In this document: one piece after another, positions 1 through 7,358 of the stretch
How positions within the stretch are numbered: position 1 is the stretch's first letter
How the letters are laid out: the number at the start of each line of letters is the position of its first letter
DNA from: Candidatus Stoquefichus sp.
GTDB taxonomy: Bacteria > Bacillota_I > Bacilli_A > Erysipelotrichales > Coprobacillaceae
NCBI GenBank assembly: GCA_021768625.1
Contig: JAETUM010000017.1
Span: forward strand, 1 to 49,100
Direction of reading: 5' to 3'
Length of the DNA stretch: 49,100 nt
Translations under genes and position numbers: made by a program
Notes under the pieces: generated by a model
The model's input: the letters and a program-made list of their open reading frames with translations, nothing else
Databases searched by the model: none
What the model was told of the DNA's origin: nothing

Positions 1-85
1 CAGAATCTATAAATTTTGGAGTCTTTCTATGCCTTTGATGGAACAATTTAATAAAAATATTATGAATTGTATATTTTTGTCTTGA
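1..85 (+). CDS. Possible 3' end of an upstream gene (partial)
   Basis: One frame is open from the left edge of the window to a TGA at 83-85, giving 27 residues rich in hydrophobic and aromatic amino acids. No family can be recognised from so short a piece, and the open frame could be chance in AT-rich DNA. If real, it ends about 30 bases before the hydrolase gene that follows on the same strand. Confidence 0.25.
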   Translation, partial: RIYKFWSLSMPLMEQFNKNIMNCIFLS

Positions 86-115
86 CAAAGGTCACTTCAT
101 AACAGGTGATTTATA

Positions 116-1027
116 TTGAAAGAACATTTTAAAATACATTCCCAATTTGATCAATTACCAATAGATATTATCATAACAAGTCCATCACATCCAATAGGTA
201 TTGTTCAAATATCACATGGAATGTGTGAACATAAAGAAAGATATCTTGATTTTATGTATTTTTTAAATCAACATGGTTATGTTTGTTGTATTCATGATCA
301 TAGAGGACATGGAAAAAGTATTCATAATGATAATGACTTAGGCTATTTTTATAAAGATGGACATATTGGTATTGTTGAAGATTTACATCAACTAACACAA
401 CTCATGAAAGAACGTTATCCACATTTACCTATCTATTTATTTGGACATAGTATGGGCTCATTAGTTGTAAGATGTTATATTAAGAAATATGATAATGATA
501 TTAATGGTTTATTTGTTTGTGGTAGCCCAAGCTACAATAAATCATCAAATCTTGGTATTCACTTAACTTCTTTTTTATCAAAGATAAAAAATGATCACTA
601 TCGACCACAAATCATTCAAAAACTTGGTTTTGATGCTTTCAATAAAAAATTTAATAAAGCGATTGACAACAGTTGGATTTGTAGTGATAGTCAAATTGTT
701 GATGATTATAATAACGATCCATTATGTCATTTTACATTTACAAACAATGGTTTCTATTCATTATTCCAGTTAATGAAAGAAACCTATTCAAAGGAAAATT
801 GGCATCTCAATCAACCAACACTACCTATTCACTTTATAGCTGGTCGTTTAGATCCATGTATTACCAATGAACAAGAATTCGATAAAGCTGTTCAACATCT
901 CAAAGATATAGGCTATACAAATGTCACATCTCAGCTTTTTGATAATATGCGTCATGAAATACTTAATGAAAAGAATAAATATCATGTTTATCAACATATT
1001 TTAAAAATATTAAGGTCCCAGAAATAA
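116..1027 (+). CDS. Alpha/beta hydrolase, lysophospholipase / monoacylglycerol lipase-like
   Basis: Predicted cytoplasmic serine hydrolase of 303 aa in the family of lysophospholipases and monoglyceride lipases (serine aminopeptidase S33 fold). The nucleophile elbow GHSMGS (Ser112) follows an oxyanion-side motif around HDHRGHG (residues 61-67). The acid and histidine of the triad fit AGRLDPC and MRHEIL near the C-terminus. There is no signal peptide or membrane segment. The start is a TTG at 116, supported by an AGGTGAT ribosome binding site at 104-110; no in-frame ATG with a site lies nearby. The gene stands alone, convergent with nrdG, and ends in a shared hairpin. The substrate cannot be told from sequence: a glycerolipid or carboxyl ester is likely. 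Confidence 0.8.
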   Translation: MKEHFKIHSQFDQLPIDIIITSPSHPIGIVQISHGMCEHKERYLDFMYFLNQHGYVCCIHDHRGHGKSIHNDNDLGYFYKDGHIGIVEDLHQLTQLMKERYPHLPIYLFGHSMGSLVVRCYIKKYDNDINGLFVCGSPSYNKSSNLGIHLTSFLSKIKNDHYRPQIIQKLGFDAFNKKFNKAIDNSWICSDSQIVDDYNNDPLCHFTFTNNGFYSLFQLMKETYSKENWHLNQPTLPIHFIAGRLDPCITNEQEFDKAVQHLKDIGYTNVTSQLFDNMRHEILNEKNKYHVYQHILKILRSQK

Positions 1028-1040
1028 TCTGGAACCTTAA
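1010..1040. terminator. Bidirectional hairpin terminator between hydrolase and nrdG
   Basis: Arms TTAAGGT (1010-1016) and ACCTTAA (1034-1040), extended by CCAGA/TCTGG across one C/A mismatch, with a five-base loop. It overlaps the hydrolase stop codon and ends next to the nrdG stop. A T-rich stretch follows on the minus strand (ATTTTTAAAA), so it best serves nrdDG, but the convergent layout suggests use on both strands. Confidence 0.7.
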
Positions 1041-1561
1041 TGTTTGTTTATAAATTCTCCATATTCATTAATATCTTGTAATATCACTTTGTTTTGTTGT
1101 AATGATAAGGGTATGTTTATTATTCTTTGATTTGATGAACCTTTATATCTTAAAGATAAACTTCTCAATGATTGAATATATCTCCCATCAACAAGTGTAT
1201 GACATAAAGATAACAATTTTCTTTCATCTTTTCCTAAAGAAATGATTTCCTCAAATGTATATCCACTATAAATCATAATATGAAGATGGCGTTTGTGTAT
1301 CTCTTCTACAAAAGGAATTAAAGATTTTGCTTGAACAAATGGTTCTCCTCCTGAAATCGTTACACCATCTAACAAACTATTTTTATCAATTTCTAAAAGT
1401 AAATCATCAATATTAACCCAATATCCATCATTATTATCATGACTTTTTGGATTATGACACCCTAAACAACGATGAGGACATCCTTGTGTAAAAACAACAT
1501 ATCGTAGTCCTGGTCCATCGACAATCGAATCATTCACTGTCCCATAAACTTTTAATTTCAT
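1037..1561 (-). CDS. nrdG: Anaerobic ribonucleotide reductase activating protein NrdG
   Basis: Radical-SAM activase of 174 aa that makes the glycyl radical on NrdD using a [4Fe-4S] cluster and S-adenosylmethionine. The cluster motif is visible as C28-x3-C32-x2-C35 (CPHRCLGC), and the SAM-binding GGEP motif lies in VTISGGEPF. Length fits the family. It overlaps the end of nrdD by four bases (ATGA), a classic translational coupling, so the two are made together. The pair supplies deoxyribonucleotides in the absence of oxygen. Confidence 0.95.
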   Translation of the reverse strand: MKLKVYGTVNDSIVDGPGLRYVVFTQGCPHRCLGCHNPKSHDNNDGYWVNIDDLLLEIDKNSLLDGVTISGGEPFVQAKSLIPFVEEIHKRHLHIMIYSGYTFEEIISLGKDERKLLSLCHTLVDGRYIQSLRSLSLRYKGSSNQRIINIPLSLQQNKVILQDINEYGEFINKH

Positions 1562-3864
1562 TCATGAATCCCATGTTTGACTCTATCACTCTCTTCAGCC
1601 TTTTTCGCATCATTAAAGCGATTAAGAGTTCCTACTAAATAACCAGTAATACGACGAATTCTTTCAAATTCTTGATGTTCTTCCTCAGTACGTCCACATT
1701 GTGGACATACATCATCAATAATACCATTATAGCCACATACTGGATCTCTATCAACAGGGTGATTAATAGCCCCATATCCTATCTGAGCATCATGCATAGC
1801 TCGAACTATTTTTTCAAAAGCAGGCAAATTCTTTGTTGGATCTCCATCCATTTCTATATAACTAATATGTCCTCCATTTGTAAGTGCATGATAAGGTCCT
1901 TCTATTTTTATTTTTTGAATAGCTGTTATTGGATAATCAACTGGAATATGGAAACTATTTGTATAATAATCTTTATCTGTAACTCCTTTAATTTTTCCAT
2001 ATAATTTTCTATCTATTTTAACAAAGCGTCCTGATAATCCTTCAGCAGGTGTTGCTATTAAAGAAAAATTTAAGTGGTATTTTTGTGATGCTTCATCCAT
2101 TCTCTTACGCATATGAGCAATAATCTGTAATCCTAAAATTTGTGCCTTTTCATTTTCTCCATGATGATAACCAATTAATGATTTTAATGTTTCAGCCAAA
2201 CCTATAAAACCAACTGTTAATGTTCCATGTTTTAAAACTTCTCTTACCTCATCTGTTGGTTGAAGTTTTTCTGAATCAATCCAAATACCTTGTCCCATCA
2301 AAAATGGATAATTCATTACATGACGTTTACATTGAATTTCAAATCTTTCTAATAATTGATCTATACATATATCTATCATTTGATCTAATTTATCAAAAAA
2401 TTCGTCTATATCCCCTTTTGATTTAATCGCTAAACGAGGAAGATTGATTGATGTAAAACTTAAGTTTCCTCTACCAGGAGATATTTCCCTTGAAGGATCA
2501 TAGATATTTCCCATAACTCTTGTACGACAACCCATATAAGCAATTTCTGTCTCAGGTGTACCCTTATAATATTGAAGATTAAATGGTGCATCTATAAATG
2601 AGAAGTTTGGAAATAAACGTTTAGCAGACACTCTACATGCCAGTTTAAACAAATCATAGTTTTTATCTTCTGGATTATAGTTAATACCTTCCTTTACTCT
2701 AAAAATTTGAATAGGAAATATAGGTGTTTCTCCATGTCCTAATCCTGCTTCAGTTGCTAATAAAACATTTTTTATAGCCATGCGTCCTTCTGGAGAAGTA
2801 TCCATTCCATAATTAATTGAACTAAATGGAACTTGTGCACCTGCTCTTGAATTCATAGTATTCAAGTTATGAATGAGCGATTCCATTGCTTGATATGTTT
2901 CTTTATCTACTTCTGCATATGTTTCTTTAACTGTAAATTGTTGTATTTTATGAATTGTTGGTTCATCTATATGATATTTTAATAAAATTTCTTTTTCCTT
3001 TTGTAAATAGCCCTGATCCTCTAATGTTGGCACAACATCTAATAATTGAATTTCTTCTAAAGAAGATAATGCTTCTTGATTTGTTAAAAGCTCCAAAACT
3101 TTTTTTAGATTTTTATAATATGTCTTTTGATATGATTTTCTAATTCCATCAGCCATTCCATAATCAAAATTAACAATGGCTTGACCACCATGTTGATCAT
3201 TTTGATTTGATTGAATTGCAATACATGTTAATGCAGAATATGTTGTGATACTATTAGGTTCTCTTAAAATGCCATGTCCAGTAGAAAACCCATCTTTGAA
3301 TAATTTAATGATGTCTATTTGGGCACATGTTGTCGTTAATGTTAAGAAGTCCATATCATGAATATGAATATCACCTGACTTATGAGCTGCACTATGCAAT
3401 GGATTTAATACAAACATTTCATTAAACTGTTTTGCTGCTTCTGCTCCATACTTCAACATTGTTCCCATAGGTGCATCAGCATTAACATTCGCATTTTCTC
3501 TTTTTAAATCACTATCTTTAGCATCTTGGAAAGTTATTTCTTCTAGTGTTCTCATTAAACGAGACTTACGATCTCGTGAACGTGTTCTTTCTGCACGATA
3601 AAGAATATACGCCTTTGCTATTCTGACATATCCTTTTTCTATCAATGTTTCCTCTACTGTATCTTGAACAAGTTCAACTGTTGGTAACTCTGTATGTCTT
3701 GACTCTAATTTTTCTTGAACAATATGAGCAACCTGTATAGCTGTGTCTAAATCATACTTTGCTTCTGTCGCTTGAAAAGCTTTATAAATTGCTCCAGCAA
3801 TTTTATTAACATCAAAGACATCCATTCGTCCATCTCTTTTTCTTATATACTTAATCACATACAT
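1558..3864 (-). CDS. nrdD: Anaerobic (class III) ribonucleoside-triphosphate reductase NrdD
   Basis: Catalytic subunit, 768 aa, reducing ribonucleoside triphosphates to deoxy forms by glycyl-radical chemistry. Residues 1-95 form an ATP-cone allosteric domain. The catalytic barrel follows, and the C-terminus carries the glycyl radical loop RRITGYLVG, with the radical Gly near residue 741. A zinc-binding segment (DPVCGYNG followed by CPQCGR) precedes it. It has three cysteines, with Asp where some family members have the first Cys; this may be normal in related Firmicutes. The start ATG has a perfect AAGGAGG site five bases upstream. It is transcribed with nrdG from a likely promoter at 3884-3912. 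Confidence 0.96.
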   Translation of the reverse strand: MYVIKYIRKRDGRMDVFDVNKIAGAIYKAFQATEAKYDLDTAIQVAHIVQEKLESRHTELPTVELVQDTVEETLIEKGYVRIAKAYILYRAERTRSRDRKSRLMRTLEEITFQDAKDSDLKRENANVNADAPMGTMLKYGAEAAKQFNEMFVLNPLHSAAHKSGDIHIHDMDFLTLTTTCAQIDIIKLFKDGFSTGHGILREPNSITTYSALTCIAIQSNQNDQHGGQAIVNFDYGMADGIRKSYQKTYYKNLKKVLELLTNQEALSSLEEIQLLDVVPTLEDQGYLQKEKEILLKYHIDEPTIHKIQQFTVKETYAEVDKETYQAMESLIHNLNTMNSRAGAQVPFSSINYGMDTSPEGRMAIKNVLLATEAGLGHGETPIFPIQIFRVKEGINYNPEDKNYDLFKLACRVSAKRLFPNFSFIDAPFNLQYYKGTPETEIAYMGCRTRVMGNIYDPSREISPGRGNLSFTSINLPRLAIKSKGDIDEFFDKLDQMIDICIDQLLERFEIQCKRHVMNYPFLMGQGIWIDSEKLQPTDEVREVLKHGTLTVGFIGLAETLKSLIGYHHGENEKAQILGLQIIAHMRKRMDEASQKYHLNFSLIATPAEGLSGRFVKIDRKLYGKIKGVTDKDYYTNSFHIPVDYPITAIQKIKIEGPYHALTNGGHISYIEMDGDPTKNLPAFEKIVRAMHDAQIGYGAINHPVDRDPVCGYNGIIDDVCPQCGRTEEEHQEFERIRRITGYLVGTLNRFNDAKKAEESDRVKHGIHE

Positions 3865-3883
3865 ACCTCCTTTTTATATGTTT

Positions 3884-3934
3884 AGTATCTCATATACCTA
3901 CTATTTTCTCAATTTATATGAATGATACATCATT
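3884..3934 (-). promoter_or_regulatory. nrdDG promoter with upstream palindrome
   Basis: On the minus strand a -35 TTGAGA (3907-3912) is separated by exactly 17 bases from GATACT (3884-3889), which has a TG one base upstream (extended -10). Just upstream lies the perfect inverted repeat AATGATACATCATT (3921-3934), a possible operator. It does not match the usual NrdR box, so the regulator is unknown. Confidence 0.45.
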
Positions 3935-3949
3935 ATTTTTTTAAAAGAA

Positions 3950-3971
3950 AAAGGATGAAAATCCATCCTTT
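3950..3971 (-). terminator. Terminator of the HPr-like gene
   Basis: Perfect eight-base arms AAAGGATG (3950-3957) and CATCCTTT (3964-3971) with a six-base loop. On the minus strand the hairpin is followed by a T-rich tract, directly after the stop codon of the HPr-like gene. Confidence 0.8.
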
Positions 3972-3978
3972 CTCCCTA

Positions 3979-4254
3979 TTATTCAATATGAGCAATCTTT
4001 AACTCATTTAATGTTTCTATAATGACATCCATTGCTCTCTTTTCTTCTTCCCCATCTGTAATAACCTCTAATGATGCTTTTGTTGGTACTCCAAGCGATA
4101 AAACACCCATCATACTTTTCAAATTCACTTCTTTTGATCCATATTTCAATGTAACATGACAATGAAATTGTCTGACAGTATTCACTAATTCTGTTGTAGG
4201 AGTAGCATAGAGTCCGACAGGGTCAGTAACGATGAAATTTAAATGTTGTGCCAT
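3979..4254 (-). CDS. HPr-like protein with Tyr in place of the phosphorylatable His (Crh-like)
   Basis: A 91-aa protein with the complete HPr fold. In ordinary HPr the active-site motif is GLHARPA, whose His takes the phosphate from enzyme I. Here it reads GLYATPT, so His is Tyr16 and the supporting Arg is Thr; the TAT codon is unambiguous in the DNA. The regulatory site is kept: NLKSMMGVLSLGV carries Ser47, equivalent to Ser46 that HPr kinase phosphorylates. This is the same pattern as Bacillus Crh, which has Gln at position 15 and acts only as a CcpA corepressor. I infer a regulatory, not a sugar-transport, role. It stands alone, with its own promoter and terminator. It is a variant by sequence; the binding partner is not known. 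Confidence 0.88.
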   Translation of the reverse strand: MAQHLNFIVTDPVGLYATPTTELVNTVRQFHCHVTLKYGSKEVNLKSMMGVLSLGVPTKASLEVITDGEEEKRAMDVIIETLNELKIAHIE

Positions 4255-4278
4255 ATATGATACCTCCTTGTTAATTAT

Positions 4279-4308
4279 ATTATATCACAAAGATATTCAA
4301 TGAGTGAA
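4279..4308 (-). promoter_or_regulatory. Promoter of the HPr-like gene
   Basis: Minus-strand TATAAT (4279-4284) with TG one base upstream, and a weak -35 TTCACT (4303-4308) 18 bases away. The gene's AAGGAGG site lies just downstream, leaving a short leader. Confidence 0.5.
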
Positions 4309-4326
4309 TTTTTATGCTATAAAAAA

Positions 4327-4350
4327 AGAAAAAGTTTATCTTCTTTTTCT
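4327..4350 (-). terminator. Terminator of the rhodanese-fold gene
   Basis: Arms AGAAAAAG (4327-4334) and CTTTTTCT (4343-4350), overlapping the last codons of the gene, followed on the minus strand by a run of T. Confidence 0.6.
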
Positions 4351-4698
4351 TCTCTTTCTTTTTGCATTTAGTCCTTCTTCATCTTCACGATAATCAACAA
4401 AACTTCCTAAATCATAAACATCATATCCTTGTTTATAAAGTTTCTTATATGCTCTTTCACTAATTGCTGGATTAATTGCATAAACATAATATATATAGTC
4501 TTTTTCTGGATAATATTCTTCCATATCATCCATCAAACGAAGTGGTAAACATTCAGCACCTGCTATATGTAAATCATCAAAGCTTCTTTGTTCATCAGCA
4601 CATAAAATGATAATTTTATTAGAGTTTTTTTCATAATTTCTATATGCTTCATTAATATCTAACTTTTTTATCTCAATCTTTTTTCCAAATCCAAACAT
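4336..4698 (-). CDS. Rhodanese-fold protein lacking the catalytic cysteine
   Basis: A 120-aa protein. The pattern fits a rhodanese domain: a DINEAY-type start, a central AGAECLPLRLMDD like the usual entry loop, a YYVYAIN strand, then ERAYKKLYKQGYDVYDLGSF like the C-terminal half. At the place where active rhodaneses have Cys followed by a phosphate loop, the sequence is YAINPAISERA, so sulfur transfer is unlikely. The C-terminus is a very basic tail (KRKRRKRR), which could bind nucleic acid or ribosomes. No signal peptide is present. The ATG has a GGAGG site. It faces away from the tRNA pair and seems to be a single-gene unit. The role is not recognised. Confidence 0.65.
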   Translation of the reverse strand: MFGFGKKIEIKKLDINEAYRNYEKNSNKIIILCADEQRSFDDLHIAGAECLPLRLMDDMEEYYPEKDYIYYVYAINPAISERAYKKLYKQGYDVYDLGSFVDYREDEEGLNAKRKRRKRR

Positions 4699-4750
4699 TC
4701 AAATTCCTCCAATACTTCTCTATAATAACATTTATTCTTATTTTTTTCTA

Positions 4751-4779
4751 TTGCTTTTGTCTTTTTTCTATGCTATTAT
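4751..4779 (+). promoter_or_regulatory. Promoter of the tRNA-Glu/tRNA-Trp unit
   Basis: -35 TTGCTT (4751-4756), exactly 17 bases, then TATTAT (4774-4779) with a TG one base upstream (extended -10). The first tRNA base is at 4797, so the leader is short, as expected for tRNA genes. Confidence 0.65.
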
Positions 4780-4796
4780 ATTAAAGCAACAAACAT

Positions 4797-4872
4797 GGCC
4801 TGTTGGAGAAACGGTTAACTCACATGCCTTTCACGCATGCATTCACGGGTTCGAATCCCGTACAGGTCACCA
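4797..4872 (+). tRNA. tRNA-Glu (anticodon TTC)
   Basis: The acceptor GGCCTGT pairs with ACAGGTC (one G-T pair), with an encoded CCA end. The anticodon stem CATGC/GCATG closes the loop CTTTCAC, giving anticodon TTC. The T-arm has the standard GTTCGAATC loop. Length is 76 including CCA. Confidence 0.95.
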
Positions 4873-4875
4873 TAT

Positions 4876-4949
4876 AGGGGCGTGGTTCAATGGTAGAGCA
4901 TCGGTCTCCAAAACCGTTGATGCGGGTTCGATTCCTGCCGCCCCTGCCA
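4876..4949 (+). tRNA. tRNA-Trp (anticodon CCA)
   Basis: The acceptor AGGGGCG pairs perfectly with CGCCCCT, followed by discriminator G and an encoded CCA. The anticodon loop is CTCCAAA, anticodon CCA. The T-arm GCGGG/CCTGC encloses TTCGATT. It lies three bases after tRNA-Glu, so both are cut from one transcript. Confidence 0.95.
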
Positions 4950-4958
4950 TTTGAAATT

Positions 4959-4985
4959 AACGTTGATTTATTCAACGTTTTTTGT
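4959..4985 (+). terminator. Terminator of the tRNA unit
   Basis: Perfect arms AACGTTGA (4959-4966) and TCAACGTT (4972-4979) with a five-base loop, followed by a run of T. Confidence 0.9.
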
Positions 4986-5070
4986 TTGTTGAGAAGTTTC
5001 ATCCAAATAAACTAATAATTCATCTTCATTTCTTTGTTTTAGTATGATAAAACTTTATAAAATCAATTAA

Positions 5071-5364
5071 AAACCTTTAAAAGTTGGTCGTTTTAAACCT
5101 CTAAATGATAGAACAGTTTTAAGCGATGCTAGTAATATAGATTTCTTTGACAAATATGTTATATTTGAAGGTATTTCAAAAAAACAATTCGAATAAAAGC
5201 AAAACTTTCCATTGTGGCAATCTGTCACAAAGAACTTTTATCAATTATTAGGATATCAAATGTCAATTAGAAGAGCCAAAACATCTGAATTATTACTTTA
5301 AAAAACAAATAAAAATATTATTGAAATTTCATTAGACAACTTTTCAAACGATAAAACAGCCTAA
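5071..5364 (+). pseudogene. Decayed AraC-family regulator remnant
   Basis: One reading frame carries protein-like sequence across about 290 bases, interrupted by TAA codons at 5194-5196 and 5299-5301 and ended by TAA at 5362-5364. The middle and last parts resemble the C-terminal helix-turn-helix of AraC regulators: FYQLLGY, then RRAKTSELLL, then TNKNIIEIS and NFSNDKT, with the stops sitting between conserved blocks and some residues missing. No start codon or ribosome site remains. The first block (VGRFKPLNDRTVLSDASNID) is not recognised and may belong to another domain. I call it a non-functional remnant; the AraC assignment rests on pattern only. Confidence 0.55.
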
Positions 5365-5406
5365 ATTTATATATCAAAAATGATGATTACAATAGTATAA
5401 TTGTAG

Positions 5407-5502
5407 GTTAAAGTACATGATAATTGGTCAGCAAGTGCAGAAAATAAACATAGGGGTTGGATTATGGCTGGTTGGATTTATAAAGGAGTGTATACAAACT
5501 AA
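5407..5502 (+). pseudogene. Fragment resembling the end of an SH3-like domain
   Basis: A 31-codon frame bounded by TAG (5404-5406) and TAA (5500-5502) encodes a stretch containing KVHDNWSASAENKHRGWI and ending GWIYKGVYTN. The pattern of conserved W, R-G-W and Y resembles the last strands of bacterial SH3 domains in cell-wall proteins. It has no start and is probably the tail of a deleted gene. Its stop overlaps the ATG of the next gene (TAATG), and the AAAGGAG site of that gene lies inside it. Confidence 0.4.
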
Positions 5503-6041
5503 TGAAGAATAAAAAGAAGATAATAATTGGATTATGTTTTATATGTATAGCATTTATTTTTATGTTTCATTATTTTACAAGTTCTCATGCTAATTATTAT
5601 AATAGTATTAGTCAATATATGAAAAGCAATGGAAATTGGTTCTATGATTTTTATGAACCAGCAAGCTATTTTGATAATAATATAGAAAAATTGAGTATGA
5701 AAGATAAAAATAAAATAGATGTTTATTATTATAATGATCCTAAAGAAGGTTATCAAATTTCATATTCCAACATCAATGATATGGAAATAGATTAATTTGC
5801 ATTCAAATATCAAAAAACACCACAAGACTTTAAAAAAGAATATACAAATGATTATCAGGAAATTGATATAAATAATAATAAAATATATTATCAAAATACA
5901 AGTACAATGACTGATGTTTATTATTATCATAATGGAATAGCAGTTGAAATAAGGATTATGGGATATGATGAAAAAAGTAATTATCAAAAGATAAAAGATA
6001 TAGCAATTTTAATGATTACTGATTCAATAAAACTCAATTAA
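5502..6041 (+). pseudogene. Membrane-anchored protein interrupted by one in-frame stop
   Basis: The frame beginning at ATG 5502 (AAGGAG site upstream) encodes 97 residues and reaches a TAA at 5793-5795. After this stop the same frame stays open for 81 more codons to a TAA at 6039-6041, with protein-like sequence (KYQKTPQDFKKEYTNDYQ, IAVEIRIMGYDEKSNYQK). Restoring the stop would give one protein of 179 aa. The N-terminus is a membrane anchor (IIIGLCFICIAFIFMF); the rest would be outside the cell. The ending, with a small globular region closing in DSIKL, resembles extracellular domains of clostridial DUF4367-type proteins, but I am not sure. A strong terminator follows. A tyrosine codon mutated to TAA would be the simplest cause. 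Confidence 0.75.
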
Positions 6042-6109
6042 AAAATGTTTAAAATATAGCCAAAATATATATTTCATTTGTACCAATAATATTTATGATT
6101 ATAAAATCT

Positions 6110-6136
6110 AAAGTACACCACAAGGTGTGCTTTTTT
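6110..6136 (+). terminator. Terminator after the broken membrane-anchored gene
   Basis: Ten-base arms at 6110-6119 and 6124-6133 (one T-G pair) around an ACAA loop, running directly into a row of T. The remaining bases up to the next gene at 6293 are AT-rich with nothing else clear. Confidence 0.85.
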
Positions 6137-6292
6137 AATATAGCAAAAAGAATATCTTATCTAAATTATAAATAATACTCATTTATAAAGTTTTCGTATA
6201 CTTATGAGGTATATGAAGTTATTCTTTATAAGTATTTGATTTTTAAAAACTATCTGTTAGAATAATGGAAAATAATGAAAGAGGAGAATTGT

Positions 6293-7228
6293 ATGGCAGC
6301 ATTAACAACTTTATTTCCAGTCTTTTTTATGGTTGCATTAGGTTTATTAGCAAGAATAAAAGGCTTTGTCACACCCGAGCAAAAGAATGGGGCTAATAAT
6401 ATTGTTTTCAACGTTTTATTTCCTATATTAATATTTAATGTTCTTTTTACATCAAAAATAGAAATATCAGCTATATATATAGTTTTATATGTTTTAATAG
6501 CATTTTGTTTAACTATGATTATAGGTAAGTTCTTAGGAAGGTTTACAGGAGAAAAGTTTGCACATATTTCTCATTATATGTTAACAACTTGTGAAGGTGG
6601 TAATGTTGCTTTACCTTTATATACATCTATTGTTGGTGTAGCATATGCAAGTAATACTGTTATTTTTGACCTTGCAGGAACTTTAGTTGCTTTTGTTATT
6701 ATTCCTATTTTAGTCGCAAAAAGTTGTGCAGGTGAAATATCAAGTAAAGATTTAATGAAAAAAATTCTTTCTAATTCTTTTGTTATTGCAGTCATTGCAG
6801 CTTTATGTCTTAATTTTTTAGGTGTTTATCAAATATTGGCAGAAAGTTCTTTTATTGATGTTTATACAAATACTATTTCTATGGCTACAGGACCTATTGT
6901 TGGAATGATCTTGTTTATTATTGGTTATGATTTAAAGATTGATATGAATACTATTGGTCCTATTTTGAAATTACTTGTTGTGAGAATTGTATTATATGTT
7001 TTCATTATTATTGGATTCTTTGTATTCTTCCCACATTTAATGGTAGAAAAAACATATCTCATTGCTGTACTCATTTACTTCATGTGTCCAACTGGTTTTG
7101 CATTACCAATGCAAATATCGCCTTTGTTTAAAGAAGAGGAAGACAGCAGCTTCACATCTGCTTTCATATCACTATATATGATTATTACACTTCTCGTATA
7201 TACTGTTATTGTCTTATTTATTGTTTAG
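6293..7228 (+). CDS. AEC-family (auxin efflux carrier / malate permease-like) transporter
   Basis: Integral membrane protein of 311 aa with about ten hydrophobic segments, in the auxin efflux carrier family (PF03547), whose bacterial members export or import small organic acids such as malate. Family signs are the N-terminal FMVALGLLARIKGFVTPEQ, the NGANNIVFNVLFPILIF region, the central EGGNVALPLY motif and the C-terminal CPTGFALPMQ. An ATG at 6275 is in frame, but the AGAGGAG site at 6280-6286 lies inside that longer version, so I place the start at the ATG 6293. The gene is monocistronic. The substrate is not predictable. Confidence 0.85.
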   Translation: MAALTTLFPVFFMVALGLLARIKGFVTPEQKNGANNIVFNVLFPILIFNVLFTSKIEISAIYIVLYVLIAFCLTMIIGKFLGRFTGEKFAHISHYMLTTCEGGNVALPLYTSIVGVAYASNTVIFDLAGTLVAFVIIPILVAKSCAGEISSKDLMKKILSNSFVIAVIAALCLNFLGVYQILAESSFIDVYTNTISMATGPIVGMILFIIGYDLKIDMNTIGPILKLLVVRIVLYVFIIIGFFVFFPHLMVEKTYLIAVLIYFMCPTGFALPMQISPLFKEEEDSSFTSAFISLYMIITLLVYTVIVLFIV

Positions 7229-7250
7229 AGGTTTACCCTCTTTTTTTATT
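7228..7250 (+). terminator. Terminator of the AEC transporter
   Basis: Short hairpin AGAGG/CCTCT right after the stop codon, followed by a run of seven T. Confidence 0.65.
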
Positions 7251-7307
7251 AAAATTTTTAAAACTTCTTTATATTTTACTAAAAAACATATGATTTTTTT
7301 ATCGTTA

Positions 7308-7316
7308 TGTTATAAT
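7308..7316 (+). promoter_or_regulatory. Extended -10 promoter of the GH2 gene
   Basis: TATAAT (7311-7316) with TG one base upstream. No good -35 is visible, as is usual for extended -10 promoters. It lies 42 bases before the gene start. Confidence 0.5.
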
Positions 7317-7358
7317 ACTACTGTATTTAAAATATACTTAAAGAAAGTTGGATAAATT

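Noticed and set aside
82-87. TTGACA, a perfect -35 hexamer before the first gene
   Set aside because: No acceptable -10 lies 16-18 bases downstream; that position is occupied by the ribosome binding site of the hydrolase gene.
4751-4954. A 67-codon open frame across the two tRNAs, and one of 60 codons on the other strand
   Set aside because: Both are made of tRNA sequence and have no ribosome binding site.
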